Part shown: positions 28,671 through 28,745 of the stretch, one piece after another
How the letters are laid out: each line of letters begins with the position of its first letter
How positions within the stretch are numbered: position 1 is the stretch's first letter
Origin: Treponema sp.
GTDB taxonomy: Bacteria; Spirochaetota; Spirochaetia; Treponematales; Treponemataceae
Assembly (NCBI GenBank): GCA_016296205.1
Contig: JAEDJS010000023.1
Location: forward strand, 1 to 28,745
Direction of reading: 5' to 3'
DNA: 28,745 nt
The notes under the pieces: generated by a model
Databases searched by the model: none
The model's input: only the letters and a program-made list of their open reading frames with translations
What the model was told of the DNA's origin: nothing
Program-made: the position numbers and the translations under genes

Positions 28671-28745
28671 CGCGTCATTCCGGACCCCCACACGTCATTC
28701 CGGACCTGATCCGGAATCTCTTTGCAGGAGAGATCCTGAATCGGA
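28671..28745. repeat. Folded interspersed repeat fragment, copy 4 (runs off window)
   Basis: CGTCATTCCGGAC occurs at 28673-28685 and again at 28693-28705. The second copy continues into ATTCCGGA with TCCGGAAT, the same stem position as ATTCCGAA/TTCGGAAT in copy 1 but with another paired change. A further half-module GAGATCCTGAATC starts at about 28729 and would be completed beyond the window. No terminal GGGGCTGTCC arm is seen here. Confidence 0.75.

Overview
The window is a low-GC bacterial chromosome segment that best fits a host-associated or gut-type Treponema (Spirochaetota). The evidence is an EF-G of the spirochaete/mitochondrial subtype, a spirochaete-style relaxed lipobox, and proteins that look treponemal. 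The species assignment is inference. I see no tRNA or rRNA gene, CRISPR array, transposase or phage gene. It is mostly housekeeping DNA, with several structured repeats and unusual gene architectures.

Layout. 1-2020 (-): 3'-truncated fusA (EF-G). 2174-3529 (+): secreted, probably beta-rich envelope protein. 3661-5628 (+): DEAD-box helicase with a DbpA-like C-terminal RNA-binding domain and a tandem-repeat leader. 5654-10518 (-): one-carbon/methionine genes metH and metF. metH is translationally coupled to a PAP2-like membrane protein, and a folded repeat plus an 83-aa ORF lie between metH and metF. 10615-11775 (+): small U32-like protein and a half-size EamA transporter. 11902-13335 (+): Na+/alanine-type symporter. 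13525-14718 (+): tRNA 2-thiouridylase. 14772-15995 (-): nicotinate phosphoribosyltransferase, divergent from a MocR-type regulator (16239-17633). 17645-19114 (-): RqcH/NFACT ribosome-rescue factor, divergent from a stand-alone acetolactate synthase (19173-20870). 20979-25754 (-): operon asnS, then a YihY membrane protein fused to a cyclic-nucleotide-binding domain, then a long-form guaA. 25914-26117 (-): rpsU (bS21). 26335-28652 (+): lipoprotein phosphodiester glycosidase and a large unknown protein. A further repeat fragment runs off the right end.

The most interesting signals are outside ordinary gene content. (i) A family of interspersed folded elements at about 9252, 13351, 20888 and 28671 carries compensatory base changes in its hairpins, and two copies are placed as terminators. 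(ii) Several genes have a good promoter ending so close to the start codon that the mRNA should have almost no leader. (iii) Short tandem repeats sit beside the promoters or leaders of the helicase, agcS, mocR and asnS. (iv) rpsU has a weak TTG start overlapped by an 11-codon upstream ORF that owns the strong Shine-Dalgarno. (v) Some proteins depart from their families: MnmA lacks the usual second cysteine, the PAP2-like protein lacks the usual aspartate, GuaA has a eukaryote-like C-terminal extension, and YihY is fused to a CNB domain. I did not find a clear new multi-gene defence or mobile system.
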